A stretch of 64,000 bases of DNA from Paenibacillus sp. FSL W8-0426 (GTDB lineage: Bacteria > Bacillota > Bacilli > Paenibacillales > Paenibacillaceae). This document shows, piece after piece, positions 63,974 through 64,000 of the stretch. Each line of letters opens with the position of its first letter. The first letter of the stretch is position 1. The notes beneath the pieces were generated by a model that saw nothing but the letters and a program-made list of their open reading frames with translations, was not told the origin of the DNA and ran no database searches. The stretch covers positions 1,752,001 to 1,816,000 of the forward strand of contig NZ_CP150203.1 of NCBI RefSeq assembly GCF_037969725.1. The letters run 5' to 3'. The translations under genes and the position numbers were made by a program.

Positions 63974-64000
63974 AGCGCATCGAGCAATGAGGATTCCTCC

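Overview
The window looks like chromosomal DNA of a Paenibacillus-type Firmicute. The evidence is AGGAGG-type ribosome binding sites, TTG and GTG starts, an infC gene with an AUU start behind an L20-type leader, a leucine T-box in front of ilvBN, RbsA-type nucleoside importer genes, and many families typical of soil Bacillales (DUF3891, DUF423, AraC sensors with a membrane-bound extracellular part). The genus is an inference from gene content; there is no rRNA in the window. I see no prophage, insertion sequence, CRISPR array or plasmid function.

Layout. 1-10.7 kb is a carbohydrate locus: a lipoprotein sugar-binding protein, two permeases, a membrane-bound AraC regulator, a type I sulfatase and a family PL11 rhamnogalacturonan lyase. 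It resembles the yesOPQ-S-W and lplABC/ytdP loci of Bacillus subtilis, but contains a sulfatase. A terminator-like hairpin lies only 36 nt before the lyase start codon. 10.8-18.5 kb holds a DeoR regulator, an AadK-like nucleotidyltransferase, a metallophosphoesterase, an EamA transporter, a GH43 enzyme, a nucleotidyltransferase-like protein, YdcF and DJ-1/PfpI proteins, plus a gene-free stretch with four copies of a short inverted repeat. 18.7-23.6 kb has an orphan oligopeptide-binding lipoprotein, an M20 dipeptidase, an unknown gene and a TIGR01777-type epimerase.

23.7-30.1 kb is the most unusual part: six tightly packed genes (ketoacyl synthase III, ATP-grasp ligase, extended SDR, metallo-beta-lactamase-fold hydrolase, PaaK/F390-synthetase-like adenylate-forming enzyme, classical SDR). 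Together they look like a small uncharacterised biosynthetic operon with functional parallels to the olefin/beta-lactone (Ole) enzymes.

30.2-38.6 kb is housekeeping and accessory: three GNAT acetyltransferases and a remnant of another, a zinc-ribbon protein, glutamate racemase, a histidine phosphatase, pantothenate kinase, two Nudix hydrolases, a cupin and a tRNA-Pro. 39.5-43.6 kb encodes the E1 and E2 subunits of 2-oxoglutarate dehydrogenase. 43.8-51.0 kb is mostly on the minus strand: manA with an alpha/beta hydrolase, the ytqAB pair, and a UgtP-like glycosyltransferase with a PAP2 phosphatase; a 67-residue protein and trmB are on the plus strand. 51.7-54.5 kb holds a BcsA-like glycosyltransferase and infC-rpmI-rplT. 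55-59.9 kb is a complete BMP-type nucleoside ABC importer. The window ends with a Gly/Pro/Tyr-tailed small protein, a GNAT and T-box-controlled ilvB-ilvN.
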